Assembly: GCF_008312835.1 (NCBI RefSeq)
Contig: NZ_VSKS01000002.1
Location: forward strand, 372,001-436,000
Direction: 5' to 3'
DNA: 64,000 bases
Origin: Streptomyces marokkonensis
Lineage (GTDB): Bacteria > Actinomycetota > Actinomycetes > Streptomycetales > Streptomycetaceae
Position numbers and translations under genes: made by a program. Below are positions 38,255 through 46,101 of this stretch, in pieces. How positions within the stretch are numbered: the stretch's first letter is position 1; every line of letters starts with the position of its first letter. The notes beneath the pieces are model-generated. The model was not told where the DNA came from. It saw nothing but the letters and a program-made list of their open reading frames with translations, and searched no databases.

Positions 38255-38280
38255 GTACCCAGACGTCAGACGGTCGAACC
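38255..38280 (-). promoter_or_regulatory. SigB/SigH-type promoter upstream of ushX-sigH
   Basis: On the complement GGTTCG (38275-38280), a 14-nt spacer and GGGTAC (38255-38260) match the general-stress sigma consensus GTTT/GGTTCG-N14-16-GGGTAC. It faces ushX about 207 bp away, consistent with autoregulation by SigH or a paralogue. Confidence 0.75.
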
Positions 38281-38304
38281 GTCCGGCACCGGGGCCGCCT
38301 CGGG

Positions 38305-38565
38305 TCACACCAGTACGTGATCGACGAAGCACCAACGCCAGTCCTCGCCGGGCTCGGCGGTCCGCATCACGGGGTGGCCGGTCTCCTTGTAGTGCTCCGT
38401 GGCGTGCCGGTTCGGCGAGGAGTCGCAGCATCCGACGTGGCCGCAGGTGAGGCAGAGGCGCAGCTGCACCGGATCGGTACCGTCACGCAGACACTCCGGA
38501 CACGTCTCACCGAGCGGGACGGGTTCCGGGTGCGGCAGCGCGTCGGCGTGCGTGCACTGTTTCAT
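38305..38565 (-). CDS. UBP-type zinc finger protein
   Basis: The 86-residue protein is a stand-alone ZnF-UBP domain: CTHADAL, CPECLRDG, LRLCLTCGHVGCCDSSPNRHATEHYKETGHPVM in outline, with the full Cys/His zinc ligand set, and WRWCFVDHVLV at the end. In eukaryotes the fold binds ubiquitin C-termini; in bacteria without ubiquitin the role is unknown. It is divergent from the Na+/H+ antiporter gene, a recurrent association in actinobacteria. Confidence 0.9.
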   Translation of the reverse strand: MKQCTHADALPHPEPVPLGETCPECLRDGTDPVQLRLCLTCGHVGCCDSSPNRHATEHYKETGHPVMRTAEPGEDWRWCFVDHVLV

Positions 38566-38625
38566 GATTGCCAGATTACGACGCGCCCGTGGGCGACCGC
38601 GCGGAAAAACGAGGGTGGGCCGGAC

Positions 38626-40218
38626 ATGGAAGTGATGCACCTTCTGCTGCTGGTGGCGGGCAGTGCCGCGGTCGCGGCCGCCGCCCGGCGCACACCGGTG
38701 CCGGCGCCCCTGCTGCTGGTCGCGGCCGGCCTGGCGGTCAGCTACCTCCCCGGGGTGCCCGAGTACACCCTCGACCCGCACATCGTGCTGCCGCTCGTCC
38801 TGCCCCCGCTGCTGCACACGGCGGCCACCGAGAGTTCCTACCTCGACCTGCGGGCACAGCTGCGGCCGGTGGCACTGCTGTCCGTGGGGTACGTGCTGTT
38901 CGCGACCTTCGCCGTCGGCTGGGCCCTGTATCTGCTGGTGCCGGGCCTGCCCCTGACGGCGGCGCTGGTGTTCGGCGCCGTGGTGGCCCCGCCGGACGCG
39001 GTCGCGGCGACGGCGGTGGCCCGCAGGGTGGGCCTGCCGTCCCGGATCACCACCATCCTCCAGGGCGAGTCCCTGCTGAACGACGCCACCGCGATCACCG
39101 CGTTCCGGGTGGCCCTGGCGGCGGCCGTCGGCGAGGGCGCGACCTGGGCCGGGGGAGTGGGGGAGTTCCTGGTCGCGGCGGTCGGCGGTGTCGCGGTCGG
39201 GCTGGTGCTGATGGCGCCGCTGCACTGGCTGCGCACACATGTGAGGGAGGCGCTGCTCCAGAACACGCTCTCCCTGCTGATCCCGTTCGTCGCCTACGCG
39301 GCCGCCGAGCAGGTGCACGCCTCCGGTGTCATCGCCGTCGTGGTCGTCGCCCTCTACCTGGGGCACCGCGCGTGGGAGGTCGACTTCGCCACCCGGCTCC
39401 AGGAGGAGGCGGTGTGGAGGATGGTCGCGTTCATCCTGGAGTCCGCGGTGTTCGCGCTGATCGGACTGCAACTGCCCGTGGTCCTCAGAGGGCTCGGCGA
39501 ACACGAGGGCGCCGCCTCCGCCTGGTACGCGCTCGTCGTCTTCGTGGTGGTCGTCGTCGTCCGGTTCCTCTGGGTGTACCCGGCGACCTTGCTGCCGCCG
39601 ATGCTCTCGGCGAGGATCCGGGAACGCGAGGGCAGACCCGGCTGGAAGGGCCCGTTCGTGATCGCGTGGGCCGGGATGAGAGGGGTGGTCTCGCTGGCCA
39701 TCGCCTTCTCGATCCCGATCACCGCGGACAGCGAGGACTTCCCGCACCGCAACCTGCTGCTCTTCCTGACCTTCACCACCGTCATCGGCACCCTGGTCGT
39801 GCAGGGGCTGACGCTGCCCCCGCTGATCCGCGTGCTGAAACTCCCCGGACGCGACGCGCGGGCCGAGACCCTGGCGGAGGCCAATGCCCAGGCGCAGGCC
39901 TCCAGAGCCGCCGAGCAGCGGCTCGACGAGCTCCTGTCCGACGAGCGCAACGCCCTTCCCACCCCGCTCGCCGACCGGCTGCGCGCGGTCCTGGAGCGCC
40001 GCCGCAACGCCGTCTGGGAGCGGCTCGGGCAGGTCAACCCCGTCACCGGGGAATCGGTCGACGACACCTACCGGCGGCTGTCCCGGCAGGTGATCAGCGA
40101 GGAGCGCGAGGTGTTCGTCAGACTGCGCGACGCCCGCCACATCGACGACGAGATGCTGCGGACGCTGCTGCGCCGGCTGGACCTGGAGGAGGCGGCGGCG
40201 TACCGGGAGGCGACCTAG
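38626..40218 (+). CDS. Na+/H+ antiporter (CPA1/NhaP-like)
   Basis: The 530-residue antiporter has about 12 membrane helices (residues 1-415) and a cytoplasmic helical tail of about 115 residues. Ion-site motifs are VAPPDAVAATAVARR and GESLLNDATA, with AWAGMRGVVSLAIAFS in a later helix. It would exchange Na+ for H+ at the cytoplasmic membrane in pH or salt homeostasis. GAGGGTGGG precedes ATG 38626. The C-terminal tail resembles regulatory tails of CPA1 proteins. Confidence 0.9.
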   Translation: MEVMHLLLLVAGSAAVAAAARRTPVPAPLLLVAAGLAVSYLPGVPEYTLDPHIVLPLVLPPLLHTAATESSYLDLRAQLRPVALLSVGYVLFATFAVGWALYLLVPGLPLTAALVFGAVVAPPDAVAATAVARRVGLPSRITTILQGESLLNDATAITAFRVALAAAVGEGATWAGGVGEFLVAAVGGVAVGLVLMAPLHWLRTHVREALLQNTLSLLIPFVAYAAAEQVHASGVIAVVVVALYLGHRAWEVDFATRLQEEAVWRMVAFILESAVFALIGLQLPVVLRGLGEHEGAASAWYALVVFVVVVVVRFLWVYPATLLPPMLSARIREREGRPGWKGPFVIAWAGMRGVVSLAIAFSIPITADSEDFPHRNLLLFLTFTTVIGTLVVQGLTLPPLIRVLKLPGRDARAETLAEANAQAQASRAAEQRLDELLSDERNALPTPLADRLRAVLERRRNAVWERLGQVNPVTGESVDDTYRRLSRQVISEEREVFVRLRDARHIDDEMLRTLLRRLDLEEAAAYREAT

Positions 40219-40222
40219 GGTG

Positions 40223-41143
40223 TCACGCGGGGAAGGGCCGCCCCGTGATCACGGCGGCGACCGCGCTCCCGCGCGGGAAGGCGCCCTCTTCCGCCAGGGC
40301 GACAAGGGCATAGAGCAATTTGGCGACATAGACACGTTCCACGGGGACGCCGTGACGCTGCTCGAAATCCTGGGCGAACGCCTCGAGTTCCGGTGTGGTG
40401 CGCGCGTAGCCGCCGAAGTGGAAACGGTCGTCGAGGCTCCAGTCGCCGCGCGGGCCGCCGAACGCCTCGGTCTGCAGGGCCCTTGTCCCGTCGGTCAGGA
40501 AGCCACCCCTGAGCACGGGTATGCCCAGCGCGCGCACGCCGCCGCCGGCTCCGGCGGCCAGTCCCGCGAGGGTGCCGCCGGTGCCGCAGGCCACCGCGGC
40601 CACGTCCGCGCGGCCGGCCAGTTCCTCGCCGAGGGCCCGGCACCCGCGCACGGCGGCGGAGTTGCTGCCGCCCTCGGGCACGACGTACGCGTCCTCGGCG
40701 TCCGCCGCGCGCAGGACGGCCGCCAGGGTCTCCGGCTCGGTCTTGCGGCGGTACGCCGACCGGTCGACGAAGTGCAGCCGCATCCCGTCGGCCGCGCACC
40801 GGGCCAGGGAGGGATTGAGCGGGCGGCCGGCCAGTTCCTGGCCGCGCACCACGCCGACCGTGGGCAGGCCGAGCAGCCGGCCGGCGGCGGCCGTGGCCCG
40901 CAGATGGTTGGAGTACGCGCCGCCGAAGGTGAGCACGGTCCGCCCGGCCGCCAGCGCCAGGTTCGGAGCGAGCTTGCGCCACTTGTTGCCGATCAGTTCC
41001 GGGTGGATCAGATCGTCCCGCTTCAGCAGGAGCCGGACCCCGCGGCGCTCGAAGCGTTCGTCCACGACCTCCCGCAGCGGCGACGGCAGCCGGGGACGCA
41101 GGCCCGCGAGGGCGCCGGAGCCGGGGTCGTCGGAGCTGGTCAC
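40223..41143 (-). CDS. PLP-dependent ACC deaminase/D-cysteine desulfhydrase-family protein
   Basis: The 306-residue fold-type II PLP enzyme has the lysine motif LIGNKWRKLAPNL, the substrate loop TFGGAYSNHLRATAAAG and the phosphate-binding ACGTGGTLAGLAAG. This is the ACC deaminase/D-cysteine desulfhydrase family; the sequence does not separate the two activities. GTG 41143 removes an odd proline-rich extension that would begin at 41179. It converges on the antiporter gene with a 4-bp gap. Confidence 0.82.
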   Translation of the reverse strand: MTSSDDPGSGALAGLRPRLPSPLREVVDERFERRGVRLLLKRDDLIHPELIGNKWRKLAPNLALAAGRTVLTFGGAYSNHLRATAAAGRLLGLPTVGVVRGQELAGRPLNPSLARCAADGMRLHFVDRSAYRRKTEPETLAAVLRAADAEDAYVVPEGGSNSAAVRGCRALGEELAGRADVAAVACGTGGTLAGLAAGAGGGVRALGIPVLRGGFLTDGTRALQTEAFGGPRGDWSLDDRFHFGGYARTTPELEAFAQDFEQRHGVPVERVYVAKLLYALVALAEEGAFPRGSAVAAVITGRPFPA

Positions 41144-41217
41144 GGGGTCATTGTCGCCCGGCCTCCCCGGCGCCCGCACCGGAGGCGGTCACGGCGCCCG
41201 GCACCACCGGTGCGGCC

Positions 41218-41808
41218 TCACTTCAGCCGGTCGCCGATCCGCTTCCTCATCGAGGTCATCGAGAACCCGCGCGGATCCACCTTCCCCGGCTGCCACTCGC
41301 GGTGCCCGATGACCGACCGCTCGTTCCAGCCGTGGTGCCGGCACACCGCGGCCGCGGCCCGCTCGATCGCCTCCAGCTGTGCCGCCGGCCAGGGGTCCTC
41401 GCCGTCGCCCAGGTTCTCGCACTCGAAGCCGTAGAAGTGGCGGTTGCCGTCGGTGTTCGCCTCGTTGTCCGCGGGCAGCCGCTTCTCGGCGATCACCGCG
41501 CGCAGCACGTCGTCGTCGCCGAGCCCCGCGTGGTTGGCCCGGCCGTAGCCGACGAGGTGTACCCGGCCGTCCTTGGTGATGACCCCGTGGCACAGCGGAC
41601 CGGGCAGATCCGCGTAGCCCCTGCGGCACAGCTCCACCGTTCTGGCGCTGCCCTTGGTCACCGTGTGGTGGATCATCACGCCGTGCACCGGGCCCCAGGG
41701 GCCCTTGTGGTTCCGGTTGTGGTCGCGCCAGTCGCCGACCTCGACGACCTTGAGACCTTCCGCCTTAAGAGCGCGCAGGAACGCGCTTGCGGACATGGGT
41801 GGGGCCAT
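41218..41808 (-). CDS. N-acetylmuramoyl-L-alanine amidase (PGRP/Amidase_2)
   Basis: The 196-residue enzyme has the amidase_2 zinc ligands: VMIHHTVT (first His), and VIGHREWQPGKVDP (distal His and Asp/Cys position). It cleaves the bond between muramic acid and L-alanine of peptidoglycan. No signal peptide or cell-wall binding domain is present, unlike secreted autolysins. It resembles phage endolysins or recycling enzymes. The gene is preceded by a 17-bp imperfect palindrome. Confidence 0.88.
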   Translation of the reverse strand: MAPPMSASAFLRALKAEGLKVVEVGDWRDHNRNHKGPWGPVHGVMIHHTVTKGSARTVELCRRGYADLPGPLCHGVITKDGRVHLVGYGRANHAGLGDDDVLRAVIAEKRLPADNEANTDGNRHFYGFECENLGDGEDPWPAAQLEAIERAAAAVCRHHGWNERSVIGHREWQPGKVDPRGFSMTSMRKRIGDRLK

Positions 41809-41855
41809 GACCGCCCTCCTTCGTGCCGGACGACGGCCGCCGTTCGCGGCCGCCT

Positions 41856-41872
41856 GGTACAGGGCCTATACC
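41856..41872. promoter_or_regulatory. Imperfect palindrome between amidase and eshA
   Basis: GGTACAGG-G-CCTATACC pairs at 7 of 8 positions per arm. It lies 48 bp upstream of the amidase start and 229 bp upstream of eshA. The rest of 41809-42100 shows no gene or clear promoter. Confidence 0.4.
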
Positions 41873-42100
41873 TAAAAGGAGAGAGTTCAACTACTCGTTC
41901 GGGCCCTGTGCGAGCCGATCCGGACATCTTCCTTCCGGCGCGCTGCCGTCGAACGGCGCCCCATGGTGCCCAGCCGACTCAAGATCCAACCCCGCTCGAT
42001 CGGGTAATGGCGCGGACACGGTGCGTGAGGAACGCTTGATCACGCAGGGCGATGCCCGGCGCGGCCGGGCGTGGATCACCATTGGGGAGGGCAATTCTCT

Positions 42101-43507
42101 ATGTCGGTAGGCGAAGAGGTCCGCACGGAGCAGGCCAGGCAGCAGCAGAGCCTCGGTACGGCCGCCGCGCGGAACCTGGCCACCACGACCAAGTCCGTGC
42201 CGCAGATGCAGGAGATCAGCTCACGCTGGCTGCTGCGCATGCTGCCCTGGGTCGATGTGCAGGGCGGTACGTACCGGGTCAACCGCCGGCTGACGTACGC
42301 CGTGGGTGATGGCCGGATGACGTTCGTGAAGACCGGCGACCGCGTCGAGATCATCCCGGCGGAGCTCGGCGAGTTGCCCGTGCTCAGGTCGTACGAGGAC
42401 GAGGAGGTGCTGGCCGAGCTCGCCTCCCGCTGCCGGCAGCGGGAGATCGGGGCCGGCCAGGTGATCGCCTCCTTCGGCAGCCCGGCCGACGAGGTGTACC
42501 TGCTGGCGCACGGCAGGGTGGAGCGGGTCGGCACCGGCCCCTACGGCGAGGACGAATCCCTCGGAGTCCTCGCCGACGGAGCCTACTTCGGCGAGCAGGC
42601 CCTGCTGGGCGAGGACGCCATCTGGGAGTACACGGCCCGCACCCTCACCGCCTGCACCGTGCTGGTGCTGCCCCGTGAGGCCGTCGAGCAGGTCGCCGAG
42701 CGGTCGGACACCCTGCGCGAGCACCTCCGCCGGAGGCTCTCCGTCCCCGGGCAGCGCACCAACAAGTACGGCGAGAAGGAGATCGACCTCGCGGCCGGGC
42801 ACAGCGGTGAGCCGGACATCCCGCACACCTTCGTCGACTACGAGGCCAGGCCGCGCGAGTACGAACTCAGCGTCGCCCAGACCGTGCTGCGCATCCACAC
42901 CCGCGTGGCCGACCTCTACAACCAGCCCATGAACCAGACGGAACAGCAGATCCGGCTGACCGTCGAGGCACTGAAGGAGCGCCAGGAGCACGAACTGGTC
43001 AACAACCGCGACTTCGGTCTGCTGCACAACTGCGAGTACGACCAGCGGATCCAGCCGCACGACGGAGTACCGGGCCCCGACGACATGGACGAGCTGCTCA
43101 GCAGGCGGCGCGGGACCCGCCTGCTGCTCGCCCATCCGCGCGCGATCGCCGCGTTCGGCCGCGAGCTCAACAGGCGGGGACTCGTCCCGGAAACCGTCGA
43201 CATGGGCGGCAACCGCATTCCCACCTGGCGGGGAGTGCCCATCTTCCCGTGCAACAAGATCCCGGTGACCCAGGCCCGTACGACCTCCATCATCGCCCTG
43301 CGCACCGGGGAGGAGGAGCAGGGTGTCATCGGCCTGCGGGCGGCCGGCATCCCCGACGAGATCGAGCCGAGTCTGTCCGTGCGGTTCATGGGCATCAACG
43401 AACAGGCCATCGTCAAGTACCTGGTCACGGCCTACTACTCGGCCGCGGTCCTGGTACCGGACGCGCTCGGCGTCCTGGAGAACGTCGAGATCGGCCGCTG
43501 GCGATGA
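42101..43507 (+). CDS. eshA: EshA: family 2B encapsulin shell protein with cyclic-nucleotide-binding domain
   Basis: The 468-residue protein is EshA-like. Residues 25-65 ([35 protein letters not shown]) and the C-terminal part from about 240 match the HK97-type shell fold of family 2 encapsulins. Residues about 90-205 are an inserted cyclic-nucleotide-binding domain, the mark of family 2[18 protein letters not shown] replaces the usual FGE.ALL..PR.AT, so the Arg that binds the cNMP phosphate is absent. GGGGAGGG lies 9 nt before the ATG. The prenyl synthase gene 134 bp downstream is the likely cargo. EshA influences growth and antibiotic production in S. griseus and S. coelicolor. Confidence 0.9.
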   Translation: MSVGEEVRTEQARQQQSLGTAAARNLATTTKSVPQMQEISSRWLLRMLPWVDVQGGTYRVNRRLTYAVGDGRMTFVKTGDRVEIIPAELGELPVLRSYEDEEVLAELASRCRQREIGAGQVIASFGSPADEVYLLAHGRVERVGTGPYGEDESLGVLADGAYFGEQALLGEDAIWEYTARTLTACTVLVLPREAVEQVAERSDTLREHLRRRLSVPGQRTNKYGEKEIDLAAGHSGEPDIPHTFVDYEARPREYELSVAQTVLRIHTRVADLYNQPMNQTEQQIRLTVEALKERQEHELVNNRDFGLLHNCEYDQRIQPHDGVPGPDDMDELLSRRRGTRLLLAHPRAIAAFGRELNRRGLVPETVDMGGNRIPTWRGVPIFPCNKIPVTQARTTSIIALRTGEEEQGVIGLRAAGIPDEIEPSLSVRFMGINEQAIVKYLVTAYYSAAVLVPDALGVLENVEIGRWR

Positions 43508-43640
43508 CGGTCCGCGAGCTCCCGCACCGCATGCCGTGTCCCCGCCCGTCCGGGCGGGTACACCTCGGAGGTACGCGCTCGACGGGTGCGGAAGCGCCCT
43601 TCCTCCGCTCCTCCACCGAGTCGGACCCAGGGGGAAGCCG

Positions 43641-44750
43641 ATGACGGAGTCCATCACGGAGCCGCAGACGGGGCTCACGACGGAGTACGCGACCGGGACC
43701 CCTGCGGTACCGGAGCCACGCCACGGTGACGGACACGAGGCGACGATGCTGCTGGAGCGGGCACGGGCCGCGGTCGACCCGGTGCTGCGGGCGGCCCTCG
43801 GCTCCCTGCCCGCCCCGATGCGCCGGATCGCGCTCTACCACTTCGGCTGGGAACACGCGGACGGCAGCCCGGCCGGGGGAGGCTCGGGCAAGGCGATCCG
43901 CCCCGCGCTGGTGCTCGCCGCGGCCTCGGCCGTGGGCGGCCCCACGGCCCGGGCAGCGGCCGTCCGGGCCGCGGCGGCCGTGGAACTGGTCCACAACTTC
44001 ACGCTGTTGCACGACGACGTGATGGACCGGGACACCACCCGCCGGCACCGCCCCACGGCGTGGACGGTGTTCGGGGACACCGACGCGATCCTCGCGGGGG
44101 ACACCCTCCAGGCGCTCGCCCTGCGGCTGCTCGCGGAGGACCCCCATCCGGCGGGCCGGGCGGCGGCGGCCCGGCTCGCGGACTGCGTGGTCGAACTGTG
44201 CGCGGGACAGCACGCGGACACGGCCATGGAGCGGCGCGCCCCCGGTGACGTCACCCTCGCCGAGACGCTCGCCATGGCCGAGTCCAAGACCGGTGCGCTG
44301 CTCGGCTGCGCCTGCGCGATCGGGGCGCTGTACGCGGACGCCGACGACGCGGACGTGGCGGCCATGGACGCGTTCGGCCGGGCGGCCGGGCTGGCGTTCC
44401 AGCTGATCGACGACGTGATCGGCATATGGGGCGATCCACGCCGCACCGGCAAGCCCGCCGGCGCGGACCTCGCCGCCCGCAAGAAGTCACTGCCGGTGGT
44501 CGCCGCACTCACCTCCGGCACCCCGGCCGCCGCGGAACTCGCCGCGCTGTACGCCGTCCCGCACCGGAAGGAGGACCTGGAGCACATCGCCCGGACCGTG
44601 GAACGGGCGGGCGGCCGTGACTGGGCGCAGGCCCAGGCCGCCGACCGGATGGGCCGGGCGATGCAGGAAGTGGCCCGCGCGGTGCCCGACCCGGAGGCGG
44701 CGGGCGGGCTGCTGACCCTGGCCGAGTTCGTGACCCGGCGCAACACCTGA
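43641..44750 (+). CDS. Polyprenyl diphosphate synthase, probable encapsulin cargo
   Basis: The 369-residue trans-isoprenyl diphosphate synthase has the first Asp-rich motif DDVMD (125-129), followed by RRHRPT, and a second motif reading DDVIG (257-261) rather than DDxxD. A Phe at position -5 before the first motif (F120) suggests a short product such as FPP or GPP. Residues 1-34 are Thr/Glu/Pro-rich and probably disordered, as in cargo-loading extensions of family 2 encapsulins. GGGGAAG precedes ATG 43641. Encapsulation is inferred from synteny with eshA. Confidence 0.88.
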   Translation: MTESITEPQTGLTTEYATGTPAVPEPRHGDGHEATMLLERARAAVDPVLRAALGSLPAPMRRIALYHFGWEHADGSPAGGGSGKAIRPALVLAAASAVGGPTARAAAVRAAAAVELVHNFTLLHDDVMDRDTTRRHRPTAWTVFGDTDAILAGDTLQALALRLLAEDPHPAGRAAAARLADCVVELCAGQHADTAMERRAPGDVTLAETLAMAESKTGALLGCACAIGALYADADDADVAAMDAFGRAAGLAFQLIDDVIGIWGDPRRTGKPAGADLAARKKSLPVVAALTSGTPAAAELAALYAVPHRKEDLEHIARTVERAGGRDWAQAQAADRMGRAMQEVARAVPDPEAAGGLLTLAEFVTRRNT

Positions 44751-44938
44751 CGGCCCGCCGTCCCCGTGTCCCCGGACCCACTCGGTGCCGTGCGGCTCCT
44801 GACCCCGCACGGCACCGCGGCTCCGGCCCGGCGGGTCCCGCACTTCCCCACGATGTGCGGGGCCCGCCCTCTCCCCGGCTGTCCCCCGTTAGGCTCAACC
44901 TCCGTACGGACAAGGACGGTTGGGACGAAGGGGCGGAC

Positions 44939-45592
44939 ATGGGCGTGGCGATCCGGAGGGCTGGGGACGACGACCGGGAGCTGGTGGTCCGGCTCCTGGA
45001 CCGGGCGTTCCAGGACGACCCGGTCAGTGGCTGGGTCTTCCCCGGCGAGGAGTACCGCCGTGCGACCCACCACAGGCTCATGGCGGCCTTCACCGACATC
45101 GTCCTCGCCGAGGGACGTGTCGACCTCACCGAGGACGGCTCGGCCTGCGCGCTGTGGATGTCCGTACCGGCGGACGACCCCGGCCACGGTGACCAGCGGG
45201 CCGGCGAGCGGACGGACGACGACGACTTCGCCAGGATGCGCCGGGCCGTCGACCCGGACAACGAGCGTGTGGAGCTGATCGGCCGGCTCACGGCCGGCAT
45301 CCATCCCTCGGGGCGCGCCCACGAGTACCTGTGGATGATCGGTGTCGTCCCCGGCCGCCAGGGTGAGGGCCTCGGCACCGCGCTGATCGGTTCCGTACTC
45401 GACCGCTGCGACCGGCAGGGGCGGGCGGCGTATCTCGAGGCGAGCAGCGAGCGCAGCCGCCTGCTGTACGAACGCCTCGGCTTCGAGGCCGCCGGTGAGC
45501 CCCTGGCCCTCCCGGACGGTCCGCGCATGTGGCCCATGTGGCGCGAACCCCGCACCACGCCCACGTCCTCGTGGACCGGCCCGCGGGGCTGA
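44939..45592 (+). CDS. GNAT-family N-acetyltransferase
   Basis: The 217-residue protein is a GCN5-type acetyltransferase: MGVAIRRAGDDDRELVVRLLDRAFQDDP at the start, acetyl-CoA loop VVPGRQGEGLGTALIGSVL, and YLEASSERSRLLYERLGFEAAG near the end. The substrate is unknown. GGGGCGGAC precedes ATG 44939. It follows the eshA-prenyl synthase pair on the same strand but after 188 bp, so co-transcription is uncertain. Confidence 0.87.
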   Translation: MGVAIRRAGDDDRELVVRLLDRAFQDDPVSGWVFPGEEYRRATHHRLMAAFTDIVLAEGRVDLTEDGSACALWMSVPADDPGHGDQRAGERTDDDDFARMRRAVDPDNERVELIGRLTAGIHPSGRAHEYLWMIGVVPGRQGEGLGTALIGSVLDRCDRQGRAAYLEASSERSRLLYERLGFEAAGEPLALPDGPRMWPMWREPRTTPTSSWTGPRG

Positions 45593-45735
45593 TGTCCCGG
45601 CCGCCGTCCCCGCCGAGGGACGTTCGGCCCTGGCCGCCGCCGCCCGTGCGGACATCACTGGCTCGCGGGTGGCGCCCGCCGGCCGTCCCGAGGGGGTCCG
45701 GCGGGCGCGCCGGACGACGAGGCGGCGGGAGCGCG

Positions 45736-45984
45736 ATGGGTGCGGCGGGCGACGACGGCAGGGCGGGCGGGGACATCGCGGTGGTGGGCCACGCCGACCT
45801 GAGCCCGGACACGCCGGTGCTGGTGGAGTCCGCGCCGGCCGTCTGGGACGGCTCCCCCTCCGACGGCCGCGACGCCACCGCCCACCTGGTCACCTGCGCC
45901 CGCGCGCGAGGCGTCCCCGTGGAGGCCGTGTGGCCCGCGGGCGCCGCGCGGGAAGCGGTGCCGGCCACCGGCGCGGAGGGCTGA
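45736..45984 (+). pseudogene. Remnant of an internally deleted gene
   Basis: The 82-codon frame joins a typical N-terminal phrase GDIAVVGHADLSPDTPVLVE directly to a C-terminal phrase AVWDGSPSDGRDATAHLVTCARARGVPVEAVWPAG. In actinobacterial proteins that I recall, these two phrases are separated by roughly 100 residues and lie in a Rossmann-like domain. The middle appears deleted in frame. Expression is possible but the product could not fold as the parent would. It lies immediately before the DevR-like box of the oxidase gene. Confidence 0.5.
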
Positions 45985-45989
45985 ACGCC

Positions 45990-46004
45990 GGGACCATTGG
46001 TCCC
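45990..46004 (+). promoter_or_regulatory. DevR/OsdR-like palindrome upstream of ctaD
   Basis: GGGACCATTGGTCCC is a perfect 6-3-6 palindrome, 97 bp before the oxidase start; CAGGGACCC at 46021-46029 could be a second half-site. GGGAC/GTCCC arms are those of DosR/DevR boxes, but the centre is one base longer than in the Mycobacterium consensus. Confidence 0.5.
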
Positions 46005-46101
46005 TGCCCGGGGCTCCTCACAGGGACCCTTCGACCCATGCGGACCTCTCTCCCAGCCGCCGATCATGGGGCGCGCGAAACAGCTGGGAGGAAGACATCC
46101 G

